NCBI GenBank assembly: GCA_022749755.1
Contig: CM040444.1
Span: 10,830,274 to 10,894,273, forward strand
From: Azadirachta indica
Lineage: Eukaryota > Streptophyta > Magnoliopsida > Sapindales > Meliaceae
Length of the DNA stretch: 64,000 bases
Direction: 5' to 3'
Both the position numbers and the translations under genes were made by a program. Below, in pieces: positions 13,253 to 23,819 of this stretch (position 1 is the first letter of the stretch; every line of letters starts with the position of its first letter). The notes beneath the pieces were generated by a model that did no database searches, was not told the DNA's origin, and worked only from the letters and a program-made list of their open reading frames with translations.

Positions 13253-13535
13253 TATGAGCGTGGATATGTGAAGGAAGAAGACCGGTATTATCCCTGCTTT
13301 AAAGGGAACTAGCTAGCCTTGATTAATTTTCCAAAGCACCATTTTCATTATTAAAATATTGTTAATTAGTATTAGTATTGAAAAGACAATTTTTCTTTTT
13401 CTATAAAAAAGGAAAAAGCTGTAGATCCTGCCATATATCCACTCCAATAAAATACGGACAGCAGGACTCAATTCCAGCTGCGATGAGTTGTCACTCGGTC
13501 AGTTCTGCATTGACTGAATATACAAATTGATTGTT
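13253..13535 (-). promoter_or_regulatory. Proximal promoter and 5' UTR of the cysteine protease
   Basis: The sequence immediately upstream of the protease ATG contains a TTTAAA TATA-like box at about 13297-13302. This whole block is homologous to 23919-24140 next to a degraded protease fragment (shared ACTAGCTAG, TTTTCCAAAGCAC and AATTCCAGCTG stretches), so it is part of the duplicated unit. At 13536 it is interrupted by a transposon, and the original upstream DNA resumes at 16132. Confidence 0.6.
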
Positions 13536-13734
13536 GGGGTATTTTTACATATCTCCCTGAAGATTTTAAAAATTACATGTGTGAAAAAGGTTTATAAAAC
13601 TGTACAGGAACCTCCCCTACTACTAGTATAGTATTTCTATCCCATTAACCATATTTTGGCCGATAGAAAAATGTTAAATAGGTAAAATAATCTTAAGAGT
13701 GCATAATAATGAAATCATAATTTTTTAACTATTC

Positions 13735-13791
13735 ATTTTTTTACTCTTAACCTATTAACCTAAATGTGATACTTGAGATTTATATTTTTAA

Positions 13792-13824
<33 letters not shown>

Positions 13825-14190
13825 GATGATGTATTTATTTCTTACGAATAATTTTTCTTTTTATTGAAAAATGAAAAGTAATCATTGTTGTTTTATGAAA
13901 ATAATAAGAAAAAATCAATTTTTTAGTTTTTATTTTTTATTATTTTATTTTATTTTATTTTTTAAAAATAATAATAATATTCAATCTCAAAGATAATACG
14001 AAAATAAAAAATAAAAATTGATTTTTCTTACTATTTTCTTACAATAACAATTATTATTTTATTTTTTTAATAAACATAAATAAATAAATAAATAACAATA
14101 ATAATAATAATATAATATCAAAAATAAAAAATTCGTGAATTCTAAATACTATATTTAGAGTAAGTTGGGAGTTAAAAAAAAAAAAGTGAA
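13735..14190. repeat. AT-rich foldback region with (ATT)n run
   Basis: Arms around 13863-13945 and 14000-14080 are reverse complements of each other over about 70 bp (for example AGTAATCATTGTTG against CAATAACAATTATT). An (ATT)-rich microsatellite at 13797-13826 has a matching (AAT)-rich run at 14094-14110 on the other side. The segment would fold into one long hairpin. It lies within the 13536-16131 element and has no coding potential. Confidence 0.5.
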
Positions 14191-14319
14191 TTGGTAAAAG
14201 AATAATAGGGTTAGAGTTTTATTAATATGAATTGATATGATTATTTTAGTTATTTAATACTTTCATAACGCTTAACACATGATCAAATAAATAGAAGTAC
14301 TATAGTAGCTAGTAATTAT

Positions 14320-16040
14320 GGATGGCAAACATCTTTACAAGCCCCCTAACCTATTCAAGTTAAGGATCAAGGGGAGGTTATGGTGAAAATTCTGAGATCA
14401 AGTCGAATTTAGGGCTAAATTTTTAGTCTCGTTCCAAAATCGTGTTGGGGACAGGGATAGCTCTTAATTCCCATTCCAATCCCATTTTCCCACTGCAAAC
14501 GTTCAATTTAATTTGGTTAAATACATGCACATCTATTTTATTTGATAAATAAGGGTAATATTAGCAGTTCCTTTTTTTCTACACAAAATTTTACATCAAT
14601 TGTACACTATTGAATATAGGTACATTCAATGGTTAAGATTGCATCTGACATATGTATTAATTATATGATTAGATACAATTTCAACTGTTGGATGTATTTA
14701 TATCCAACGATTTATAATTGATGTAAGATTTTGTGTAAAAAAAAGATGCTGTTAATCCTACCTCAATAAATAATTATAAAAGTTTTATAAATCGCATTCT
14801 AGTCAAACAAGTCTTTTAAAAAAGTTTGTAATTTTTTAATTTAATCAATTAAGTCCATTGTAATTTTTTAAATTCCTTTTATCAATAACAAAATTTGCTA
14901 AAATAATTAAAAAATAATAAAATTAAATAATATTTAATAATTAAATTTAGAAGAATCTCTTAAAATAAATTTATGTGAAACAAAATAATTAATTTGTAAT
15001 TAATTAATCAATATATTGTAATGTAATAATATAAGATTAGCAAAACAAAGAAATTCTTAGAGATTTTTTCTCTTCAAATTTTTTTTATTTGTCAAACAAA
15101 ATATTTTTATGGAAAATTATAAAAAATTAAAACAAAACTTAAAATTGATTATTTTTGTTAATTTTATCAGTTTTATTAAAAATTAAATCATAATTGACTA
15201 CTATACTTATTTATATTTCTATTTATGTAGGTTAATAAAAGTATCATAATAAATATATCAATCAAATTTGATATTTTATTCTAACAAAATTTATTAGTTG
15301 CAATATTTATATAAATTGTCTTAGTCAAATTGATAATTGTTATCAATTATTTTATTTTTAACAATTAATTTATGAATAATAAATATTATTTTGATGATAT
15401 GTGAAATGATAATTCTATTTATAAATAAATAATTTATTATTATTCAATAATAGTTCATTATACTTGATTTCAATTTTTAAATTTTGTAAACATATATTTG
15501 TCATTTATAATTTTTTTTTTATATTTTTACACTAAGATATCACTATTTTTTTTCTTCTATCACATTATCTATTAAATCAAATTTTTATTGAGACCCAAGC
15601 TAAAGAAATCAATATTTTATATTTTAATAAATTAATAGATATTAATTTTATTTAATAGGGCTTTCTTTACTGCATGCACTATATGGGAAATTAAAGTATA
15701 AAGCCAGTATTAAGAGATAGTGACAAAAATATTTTAAATATTTTTATTTAGACATTTTGATAAATAAGCATGAGTGGTGTAGTAGTTATGATGTAGTGAT
15801 CATCCTTTAGGTCCTTGGTTTGACTCTTGAAAATGGCAAATATTTTGCTTTATTTTCAAGTCAAATTGAAATCCAAATCAAGTGTGGGTATGCGAGGATC
15901 CCAAACCCAAATTAGAAAATCCCAGACCCAACCCCAATTTAGCCAAATCAGGGACAGCTCAGAAATGGGGATTCTTCAACCCATTTGGGGACGGGGCCAA
16001 AAATTGAGATCCTAAATCTAATCCCAACCTGTTGCCATCC
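14320..16040. mobile_element. Candidate non-autonomous TIR element nested in the 13536-16131 element
   Basis: GGATGGCAA at 14320-14328 is matched by TTGCCATCC at 16032-16040, and both sides are flanked by TTAT. Inside each end are GGGGAC-rich blocks (14440 and 15990), while the interior is AT-rich and non-coding. G-rich subterminal blocks of this kind are seen in some plant hAT-type elements, but the 4-bp flank match does not fit the 8-bp duplication of hATs. The superfamily is therefore left open, and the short TIR limits confidence. Confidence 0.42.
14552..14763. mobile_element. MITE with about 45-bp terminal inverted repeats
   Basis: The left arm contains CTACACAAAATTTTACATCAATTG and the right arm the complement of CAATTATAAATCG...CTTACATCAAT followed by TTTTTTTTACACAAAAT. 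The outer ends GGGTAATATTAGCAG and CTGTTAATCCTACC also pair. The interior is about 110 bp. It is flanked by AATAAATAA-like sequence on both sides (TGATAAATAA and CAATAAATAA). It has no coding capacity and sits inside the larger 14320-16040 element. Confidence 0.62.
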
Positions 16041-16131
16041 TTATTGGCAATGGAGGTCTTTATAAATTTTCACAAGCATTCTCTCTTCATGTAATTTCAA
16101 CAAACCTTAAGGGAAGTACGTGAAAATACCC

Positions 16132-16663
16132 TTGATTATTTTCTACATTTGGATTTTCGTCAACGACTATTACCGATATTAATAATATTCGATCGTACAG
16201 TCAAAAAAGTCATTGACAACGCGTGCAGCAGCTGCCTGCATCACATGCCCTATTATTTTTAGGAAAGGGATTTGTTCCCTATTTTTTTTATTTTTTTGAA
16301 AGAGGAATATTCCCTAATTTACTAATTAAGAAAAGGTCAGAGCATGAAGCACGAAAAGATTATAATATACATGATTATACATAGTTAGTAATTAAGCACA
16401 ACTATTAATTATCATGTGCTGAATTATTAATTAATTAATTAAGTAGCAACAATTGATAATTGATTGGTAAAACGAGAAAAGAATAATTAGTATATTCTAA
16501 AATGTTGGATTTCCAGCTTAGCATCCACCAACCAAATGAGTAAGTACATTTTTTGAGTCAATGATATGTGAAGGAGAAGACGGGTATTGGGTATATATTA
16601 TTCATTTGCCTTCGCAATTTACTTTACAATCAAGTAATCTTAATTATAAAATGATGAATAGTG
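16132..16663 (-). promoter_or_regulatory. Distal protease promoter block, displaced by the transposon
   Basis: This block continues the ancestral upstream region after the target duplication. It is homologous to 24140-24545 plus 24868-24925 (shared GATCGACAGTCAAA-like, AATATTCCC, TTAATTAATTAAT and GTGAAGGAGAAGA stretches). It includes a TATATA-type motif at about 16590-16597 beside GGTATTGGG, similar to the 5' leader of the protease gene at 13262-13288. That suggests an older internal duplication of leader sequence. Confidence 0.5.
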
Positions 16664-16873
16664 TGATCTTCTTCTGTAGAGCTCATGTTTGAGTCCTGAT
16701 CTTAAAATACTTATTCTTGAACTCTTGGTGGGTAAGATCAGCAAAGTCATTCAACCCAAGCCAATAGCTACTGATCTCTTTGCTACTCTTATCTATGTGC
16801 TTCAAGTTATCCACGAATATCTCAAACATATGCAGCTTCTCTTCCATGGTCTTGTAAGTTTTGCCATGTTTCG
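16664..16873 (-). pseudogene. Fragment of cysteine protease exon 1
   Basis: About 210 bp is closely similar to 12860-13070, the ERFNIN-to-GxNxFxD part of the protease prodomain, on the same strand. It has no start codon, signal peptide or catalytic domain. The similarity stops abruptly at about 16873, where Mutator transposase sequence begins. It is a truncated tandem copy, not a gene. The exon-like sequence is fairly well preserved, so truncation is probably not ancient relative to the rest of the cluster. Confidence 0.8.
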
Positions 16874-18255
16874 TTCAAGGGGCTCCCCCTTTATTGTCAC
16901 GTGTTAGAGAAGAAAAACTAGGATCAATCACGACAATTAAAACTAATAGAGATGACAACTTCCTATACTTCTTTGTAACATTTGGTCCAAGTATTTAAGG
17001 ATTTCGCAATGTCATTCGTTCTATAATCGCTGTTGACAATACATTTCTAAAGGGAAAATTTCGAGGAATGTTGATTATGGCCGTTGCACAAGATGGAAAT
17101 TGGTAAAAATTTCCTATTGTCTTTAGGATTGTTGATTTCGAGAATGATGCATTATGGGAGTGGTTTTTTCAAAAGCTACAGGGGACCATTGACCTAATAG
17201 AGAATTTGATTTTCACCTCGAATCGACACACTAGCATACAAAAAATAATCAACTCCATTTTTCCTGAAGCAACTCATAGTTTTTGTACTTATCACATATG
17301 TAATAAATTAAACGCGAAGTACAAGATGAGGCAACAAAAAACTGACACAAAAAATAATTAACTCCATTTTTCCTGAAGCAACTCATAGTTTTTGTACTTA
17401 TCACATATGTAATAAATTAAACGCGAAGTACAAGATGAGGCAACAAAAAACTAACACGTTCATGTTAGCATATTTCAAGGTTGTCGATGCATATCATGCC
17501 AATGAATTCAACCAATATATAGACAGTTTGCAAATAATGTATCCTGAAGCAACAAAGTACCTATAGGATGACGTTGAGGTCCATATATAGGTGAGGTCAA
17601 GCTTTCCTTCCAGAAGGTATGATATGTGAACTATAAATATTGCTAAGAGTATGAATTCTCTACTTAGATATGCTCGGTCTTTAACTGACTACATACGGTT
17701 GTTGGTGCAAAGGTGGTTTTATGAATGCATAGATTTGGTCGCTACGAGAGACATATACTTAATAGAGTCGGTAAAGGCAAAAGTTGATGAACAAATAGAG
17801 TTGTTATAGACCATGATTGTGTAACCAATGTCACATTTTGAGCTTAGGGACAACATTGACATTGTTGATGTACGAGAAAAGAAATGCAATTGTAGATACT
17901 TTGAGATTCAACAATTGCCTTGTGCACATGCTTTAGCCACCTGCAAGCATATACGGTTATCATAAAATTAATTATACTCAAACTACTATACAACCGACAT
18001 GCACGTGGCTATGTATTTAGAGTCTATTCACCCCGCAGGAAATGATGTTAACTGAGTGATTACTCTAGAGGTAAGAGAACGTGTTGTGAAGCCCCCAAGA
18101 CAACGTTCGTTAGCCAGTCGCCCAAAGAAACAGTGCATTACCATCCGCTGGAGAAAACATTGTTTTAAGGAGGTGCAGTCATTGCTTACAATTGGGCCAC
18201 AATCACACAACACGCAAGAATCTGATCCTCTTCCACGTGGACTAGTGGTTTAACT
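16874..18255 (+). pseudogene. Mutator-like transposase (MULE domain and SWIM zinc finger) pseudogene
   Basis: The conceptual reading gives IIAVDNTFLKGKFRGMLI near 17027, matching the first catalytic Asp region of MULE transposases (xxAVDGTxLKGKY). VDFENDALWEWFFQKL follows near 17130, then FCTYHICNKLNAKY near 17285. A SWIM finger, CNCRYFEIQQLPCAHA (CxC...CxH), lies at 17887-17934. A tail at 18060-18250 is basic and Arg/Lys-rich. Several stops occur, and a 109-bp tandem duplication at 17240-17457 shifts the frame. Known role: DDE transposase of Mutator elements. Its neighbour on the other strand, a DUF1985-Ulp1 gene, is a known companion in some plant MULEs. Confidence 0.85.
17240..17457. repeat. 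Near-identical 109-bp tandem duplication in the transposase
   Basis: The unit beginning AAAAAATAATCAACTCC at about 17240 is repeated beginning at about 17349, with only about two differences over 109 bp. Because 109 is not a multiple of three, the duplication shifts the reading frame of the transposase. Confidence 0.93.
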
Positions 18256-18483
18256 TTATTGATTCATTGAATGTATTGTCAGACTTACTGTAAGTTTGTA
18301 GACTTGGGTATTTTTTTTATTAATATTTGTTGCTACATAACTATTGATTGTATGGAAATGATGTGTACAAGTACATTCATTAGTCTTTTATTAACAAATT
18401 GGGAATTAAGCAAAAATATTGTGTGGAATCATCCTATGCAGAAACTGGTACAACTAGCTTATTTTTTCGCTTAACTACTAGAA

Positions 18484-18592
18484 AACTCGAAGGTACACTG
18501 TTAAGAACGCCCAAATCTTGCTTTGCTCGAAACTTATTTCGAGCAGTTTACTTGAAACTATCTTTGAGTAAACTGATTGAAACTTAGAGGCA
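18484..18592. repeat. Small cluster of inverted TCGAA-type motifs
   Basis: GCTCGAAacttaTTTCGAGC at 18521-18540 is a hairpin, followed by CAGTTTAC...GTAAACTG at 18543-18574, a perfect 8-bp inverted pair. ACTCGAAGGT at 18486 resembles the CTCGAAGGTGTTC motif of the large array at 22345-22690. It may be subterminal sequence of the same transposon. Confidence 0.55.
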
Positions 18593-19059
18593 TTTTTGTC
18601 ACTTTTTCATTAATTAATTTCATTTTGTTCAACCATAAACATAGAAATTTTCAATTAGCTTGTGCAAACTTCATTGTGCAATTCAAGTTATTATTAAATA
18701 TTTTAATAATGATTTGATACATATTCTTCACTAACTTTGGACAAAATGTAGTGAGTATAAGTTGTGATATTTTTTTTATACCTACAATGTTTTTATTGCC
18801 AGTTCCCTTAAACTATGGACACGATTGTTGTCAATGGAAGACTTGAATGTTTTCATGCAATGAAACACTGGAAGGAATCAATAAATTAGCTTATAACATA
18901 ATGCTAATATAACGTTAAAAAATACATGTGAATATATAACTACAGCATGAAACATATACATGTAAGTATCAGCCATGTGACTATAATAACTGCCCCACCC
19001 ACAAATCAACCACTAACAGAATCCCTAACCTTAAGTACTATATAAACATACATGTGAAT
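18593..19059. other. Spacer between the convergent transposon genes
   Basis: AT-rich, with no open frame or repeat structure that I can support. Confidence 0.45.
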
Positions 19060-22000
19060 ATTCCAAATCGCCTGACTCTGGAGCCTGACAGGGAATGCCC
19101 TCAATCGGTTAGGTATACATGAATGGGTCAAGGCTATTGTCGACATTAACCCAGTAGTCATAGAAGCTCGTCTAATCTAGTAGATGAGGAAGCAAACAAC
19201 ATAACAGACGTAATGCAGTGTCTAGCTCAGCGTCAGAATGCACATCAAAGGTGGAATCGTAGACACGTATCTCTCGGATGCCCAAGTGGATCTCTTAGGT
19301 CACCTAATGATTGCCACATACATGCACAAGTATGTAGATGATATCGACGAAAATCCAATCCCTGGGTAGACGGCTTCACCTCCCCATGGCAAAGGACTTG
19401 ATGTCAGTGTTAGGATAAAATGTCCCCTTATTCAATACCTTAGATAAGTATCTATTATATGATGATCGTAGTAAACTATGTACCATCATTGAGTATTTTA
19501 TTAATAATCTAACTTTAACACGTTCTAAATCGTGAAAAAAATAAAAAAAAAAAATAATAGAATAACTTATGACTAAATGAGGGAAGGCTATAGTTCAATG
19601 TTACGGTACCCAATCCTTGCACATCAGCTAGCGATAAGCAAACATGTCGATGTACTTTGTAATATACTATACACACCGTAACTCATTATTCTAAATTATC
19701 AAAAATAGTCAAATTCAAATTACAATAGAGTAAATAAACTTACACTATCCTTTAGCTATCAACTGATCATGCTGACCTCCTGTAGTTACTCATATGTGAT
19801 CGTGACAGTCTTGGACTAAATACATACCCCTAGAGTAGATATCCAACGAAGAAATCGGTCGTACAAGTCATTAGGAATTAGTGCACAAGGCCTAATCTGG
19901 TACTGTGGATTATAGTGAGGCTTATCCCTAACGGTAGAGGGTTTACACATTCTCAAAGGATTTCTAAACGATGCCTGCAGTGTCTAAACCCTTTGGTATG
20001 TATGTCGGTATTGACTTTATTGGTCCAATGAAGGACTAAATATTATGCGCACACTCGTATCCTCATCGGTGCAGGCCTGCAAAAGTAAAAGCAAGCAACA
20101 AAAATAGAAAAAAGGGATAAAGTTTTCCCTGTAACATAGACATTCCCAAATTTTTAAACTTGCATCTGTGCATACATAAAAACTTCTATAATAATATTCC
20201 AATTTACTGATGCCCTGCCTTAGGCATGCCGCTTGAATCCCTAATCTACAATGTACACAATGTCCTACACAATACTTATAATGCAAAAACTATTTTAAGT
20301 ATCCTAGATAGTTCCCTATGTAGTAGATTATCGTATTTGGGGCGTACCATGAACAATGGAGCCGAGTAGGCCTCGGATCTCCTCAATCAGGTTGGTTAAC
20401 ATATCGTGCTAATGTTATGTCACATTATCTTGTATGGCGCAGAAGGCAATAAAATCATACTACAAAAACCTCAAGTGTGACTCGATATCCAGTATATGGG
20501 GATCTCCAAACATTGGACTTATGTCATTGTGTGCCGAAGTGTCATAGTCAGCCATGTAGTCTAATCCATCATTAGGGCCAAATTTGAACGATCTACTATT
20601 TGTCTCTTACCACGACGAGGTCGTGGGCATTAGAGAGTACAAACAAACCACTAGTGAGTATAAATATCTAAACAATACTCAAATGATCATGTATTCACAT
20701 TAACACAATTTGGTAGGGATAACGTATTCCTTTTTCTCTTTTACAGGATATGGTGAAGTAGTGGGTGCAACATGGGTTACAGGAGTGAAGGTGTCAATTG
20801 TTCCAGCATTATAGGGCACTACGTCTTCCTCAGCCAGTACAGAACCAATGTTGGTATCCTCAGCCATGAGGTCATCAAGTGTGGGTGCATCTATGAACGA
20901 TGCATCTTCAATCATGTCAAGCACTTGCGCAACGTATGGCAATGCTTGCTCAATTCCTAATGGCTCTAACAAAAGGAATACTACAGGAGCAACCTGCACG
21001 CATAATTAAAAGGTGATAACATTAAAAAAAATTAACACAATTCTTTTATTAATAAAATTACTCATCATATTTTAAGTTAACTTACTTGTGTGGGCTTGAA
21101 TATAAATTTATCTATGTCCGATGTCTAGACACACTTCAACTTTGACCGTCACTGTAGCTTACGAGGGAGTAGGTCGCTAATGCATATCCCAAACTCTAGA
21201 ATCACAAATGAGATAGTCTTGTATATTCACACCTACATAACAATTTAATATGACTGTTAAATCATTTTAACAAAAAATTTAATATATCAGTGTAGTAAGT
21301 AAGAATAATAGCATAATACCTTAAAAACTATCAGAAAACCCTCTACATTATATCTGTTATAATGTATCTTCCCTTTAGCCTTAACGTCTGTCGATTTCTT
21401 TTTGTAGTGCTTTACCTACTCACCCATAACACGACTCAATGAGTGATAAGCATATGTCCAAATGAGAGAGTCTTATGAAAATTGATTAAACTCATCTAAA
21501 TCATCTATCAACCTCAACAACCACGTGTCTAAAGTGTATCTACTGCCCCAGCTTAGCAATATGTGCTCAATCAAGTATAATGGTGATAGCTTGACAGCAT
21601 TTGTATCTAGGATCTTACTGAGGTCCATGTCCTTGTAGACCTCACCTACCATGTGCAATGGAATAAATAAAGACTCGCCAAAGTACCTATCCCTCAGTCG
21701 ATCACTCTGCAACACAACCTCCAATATGATCCGAATCTCAATCTTGTGATCAACGCAAACTCAATCTGGGAAAATCTAATGGTCGTGCCCCCAACCAAAT
21801 ACCATAGCTCATGCTCTGCATCATCAGTATAAACCTTCTGCATTAACATGTGGTGAATAAGGTTGCTAGAAAAATATAGGTCTGGATCAAGGTCCAAGAA
21901 ATTCCCTAAACATGTCCGTCTAAATATGCACTGCTGTGTCGCTGTTAGCTTCCTACTAATTATCGGCAAATCACAGAGATGAGACAGCGTAGTCACCACA

Positions 22001-22060
22001 ACATTTGCGAAGTGGTCCGCTTTCTTAATATTCAACGATCTTGTAACTGTCACTATATTT
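19060..22060 (-). pseudogene. DUF1985-Ulp1 (C48 peptidase) transposon gene, decayed
   Basis: Read on the minus strand from about 22053. A DUF1985-like N-terminal domain (FRRTCLGNFLDLDPDLYFSSNLIHHML, then FSQIEFALITRL) runs to 21694. LIEHILLSWG and WTYAYHSLSRVM with YNVEGFLIVFK follow (21724-21310), then an acidic linker (20999-20700). NPLRMCKPSTV...DLYDRFLRW lies near 19960-19870. The Ulp1 peptidase follows at 19420-19100: DWIFVDIIYILVHVCGNH, stop, then IREIRVYDSTFDVHSDAELD. The catalytic His codon (19307-19309) is retained, but the next codon, normally Trp, is TAG (19304-19306). The Cys region reads APESGDLEYSH, so the catalytic Cys is lost. Such genes are carried by Kaonashi-type Mutator elements. 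Confidence 0.75.
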
Positions 22061-22344
22061 CTTGGACACGTAAAATACGAATTTTATTAGTTTAACAAAT
22101 TTTCAACAATATTACAATTATCTTAATCATCTAACACAATTACTTTAATAATAAATAATAATGTAAATAAATTAATAATAAGTCAACATAAAATCTATGA
22201 AATTAGTCAATAATTTGGTACATTACAATACATTTTTTATATATAAAAACATACAATCAATTAGATAACATTAATGTATAATAATCCATAAACATTGGAA
22301 ATTATGAAAAATTCATTCATTTCAGAACCACATTTTCCTTCATG

Positions 22345-22690
22345 TATTCATGCTCGAGATTGACGCTCCATGCTCGAAACTGCAACTATGTTCGAGCATG
22401 AAATGTTTTGCTTTCCAGTGCACAGTTTCAAGCATGGAGACGCTCGAAGGTGTTCTTCAGTGTGCTTCATGCTTGAATCTGTGCATTGTAAAACATTTCA
22501 TGCTCGAACGTAGTTGTAATTTCAAGCACTCATAGTTTCGAGCATGCAGACGCTTAAAGATGTTCTTCTAATAATAAAGCGTGAGTAAAACTTATGTTTC
22601 GCTTCATGCTCGAAAGTTTAGTTTTGAGCATGAAGCGAAACATCAGTTTCGCTCAGGCTTTATTATTAGAACACCTTCGATGCTCGAAGA
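22345..22690. repeat. Nested hairpin array of a TGCTCGAA core motif
   Basis: About a dozen copies of TGCTCGAA/TTCGAGCA or one-base variants occur in 345 bp, on both strands. Two large hairpins are visible. Hairpin A has arms 22373-22436 and 22468-22530 (loop about 31 bp) that pair over about 60 bp with few mismatches. Hairpin B has arms 22565-22616 and 22621-22671, about 50 bp each with about six mismatches and a loop of only a few bases. A 37-bp segment at 22425-22461 (AGTTTC..GCATG.AGACGCT...GTTCTTC) recurs directly at 22534-22570 and in part, inverted, at 22670-22690. No coding potential. It lies just upstream of the DUF1985-Ulp1 gene and may be transposon subterminal sequence. Confidence 0.85.
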
Positions 22691-23819
22691 TTCTACATTA
22701 TCGTCTATTCAAACAAACTAATTCCATCCAATTCCAACCAAATCACAATCATAGTCATGGGACAATACAATTTGACATCTTATCATATCAAAAAACATAA
22801 ATTTCTATAATTGTTTTAACGAAATCGAAAAACCCTGAATAAAAACCTAACCTCTTCTCCAACAATCTGCATTGTCGTCGCCTACGTCGAATCTTCAGTC
22901 ACGACCAATTGCACAACCAACGAATTTGCCTCAAAGTTCAAAGATGCAACTCAATTTGATGGTGCTGGAACGTACAGATCCTTCGAATGTTTGATGGTGG
23001 CGTTGGTGCTTGAAATTAGAGAAGAAAATGGGTAGTTTGTGTTTGCAAAAATTTACTTACAGTGATATTTTTGTTTAAAAATATCAAATTTGGACATGTT
23101 AATTTAAAAATTTTTAATAAGAAAATTTTTAAATTTTTTTATGAGAAATAAGAGTATTTTTTATTTTTTCTCTAAATAATTTGACATTCCTCCAAAAAAT
23201 GCCAAGGTCGTTGTCATTTCACAACCAACTTCATGAATATATGTCGTTTGGATGGAAATTTGAGATACGAAATTTTAATATTTAACTAATATTACTCAAA
23301 TGGTCAAGTGGCGAGAAAAGCAAATTGAAGCTGCTCTATGTAATATTTTATAATTTTGTTTTGTAGCATATTAATCTCCTCCAATTAATTTTGTTATACG
23401 GGTCTTTCTCAGTCTTTATAATATATTTATATATATATATATTTATGTATCTACATATTTAATATATTACATATATCATACACAACTCAAAGATTTCCAA
23501 ATTTTGTCAGCTTTATAATATTTTATAAAAGAATATTTTCCACAAAATCTTCCGACGTTGCCATTCTTATCCTCTTCAGATTTGTGACACGACCATGTCT
23601 ACAAAAGTGAAACATGCCTTAGCTGTCATTCTTCACGGGGAAGCCTTCTGATCTTGGTAGCCGTTAATATATATATTTTAAATAGTCAGGTGTGGATGAC
23701 TTTAATTTATCACGTAGATACATTAAAGTATAATCAATAACATTTTAAATTAAATAATTGCGCAGCAGCTCAATGTATACAATTATTTGGCCTAATTTTG
23801 TCAACAATATAAATACCTG
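22691..23819. other. Likely leader of the DUF1985-Ulp1 gene, then AT-rich spacer
   Basis: On the minus strand 23030-22850 is GC-richer and reads toward an ATG at about 22873, followed by codons MQIVGEE and a GTTAGG donor-like site. It could be the 5' exon of the Ulp1 gene at 22060-19060, but this is inferred from position and composition only. From 23050 to 23819 I see AT-rich DNA. A stretch at 23225-23320 (TTCATGAATAT...GGAAATTTGAGAT) recurs at 27340-27430. Confidence 0.35.

Larger units (their letters stand above)
13536..16131. mobile_element. Mutator-like TIR element with 9-bp target duplication, inserted in the protease promoter
   Basis: The left end GGGGTATTTTTACAT and right end ACGTGAAAATACCC form an inverted pair. 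Similarity between the arms extends some 70 bp inward, for example CTCCCTGAAG against the complement of CTTAAGGGAAG. Flanks are TTGATTGTT (13527-13535) and TTGATTATT (16132-16140), a 9-bp duplication with one mismatch, the length typical of Mutator-like elements. The duplicated promoter at 24131-24139 has the target TTGATTATT once, with no element. This empty site supports the boundaries independently. The element has no coding capacity and its core is enlarged by other insertions. Confidence 0.78.

Noticed and set aside
20772..20960. Plus-strand open frame opposite 20700-20999
   Set aside because: The minus-strand reading fits the acidic linker of the DUF1985-Ulp1 gene; the plus frame is its shadow.
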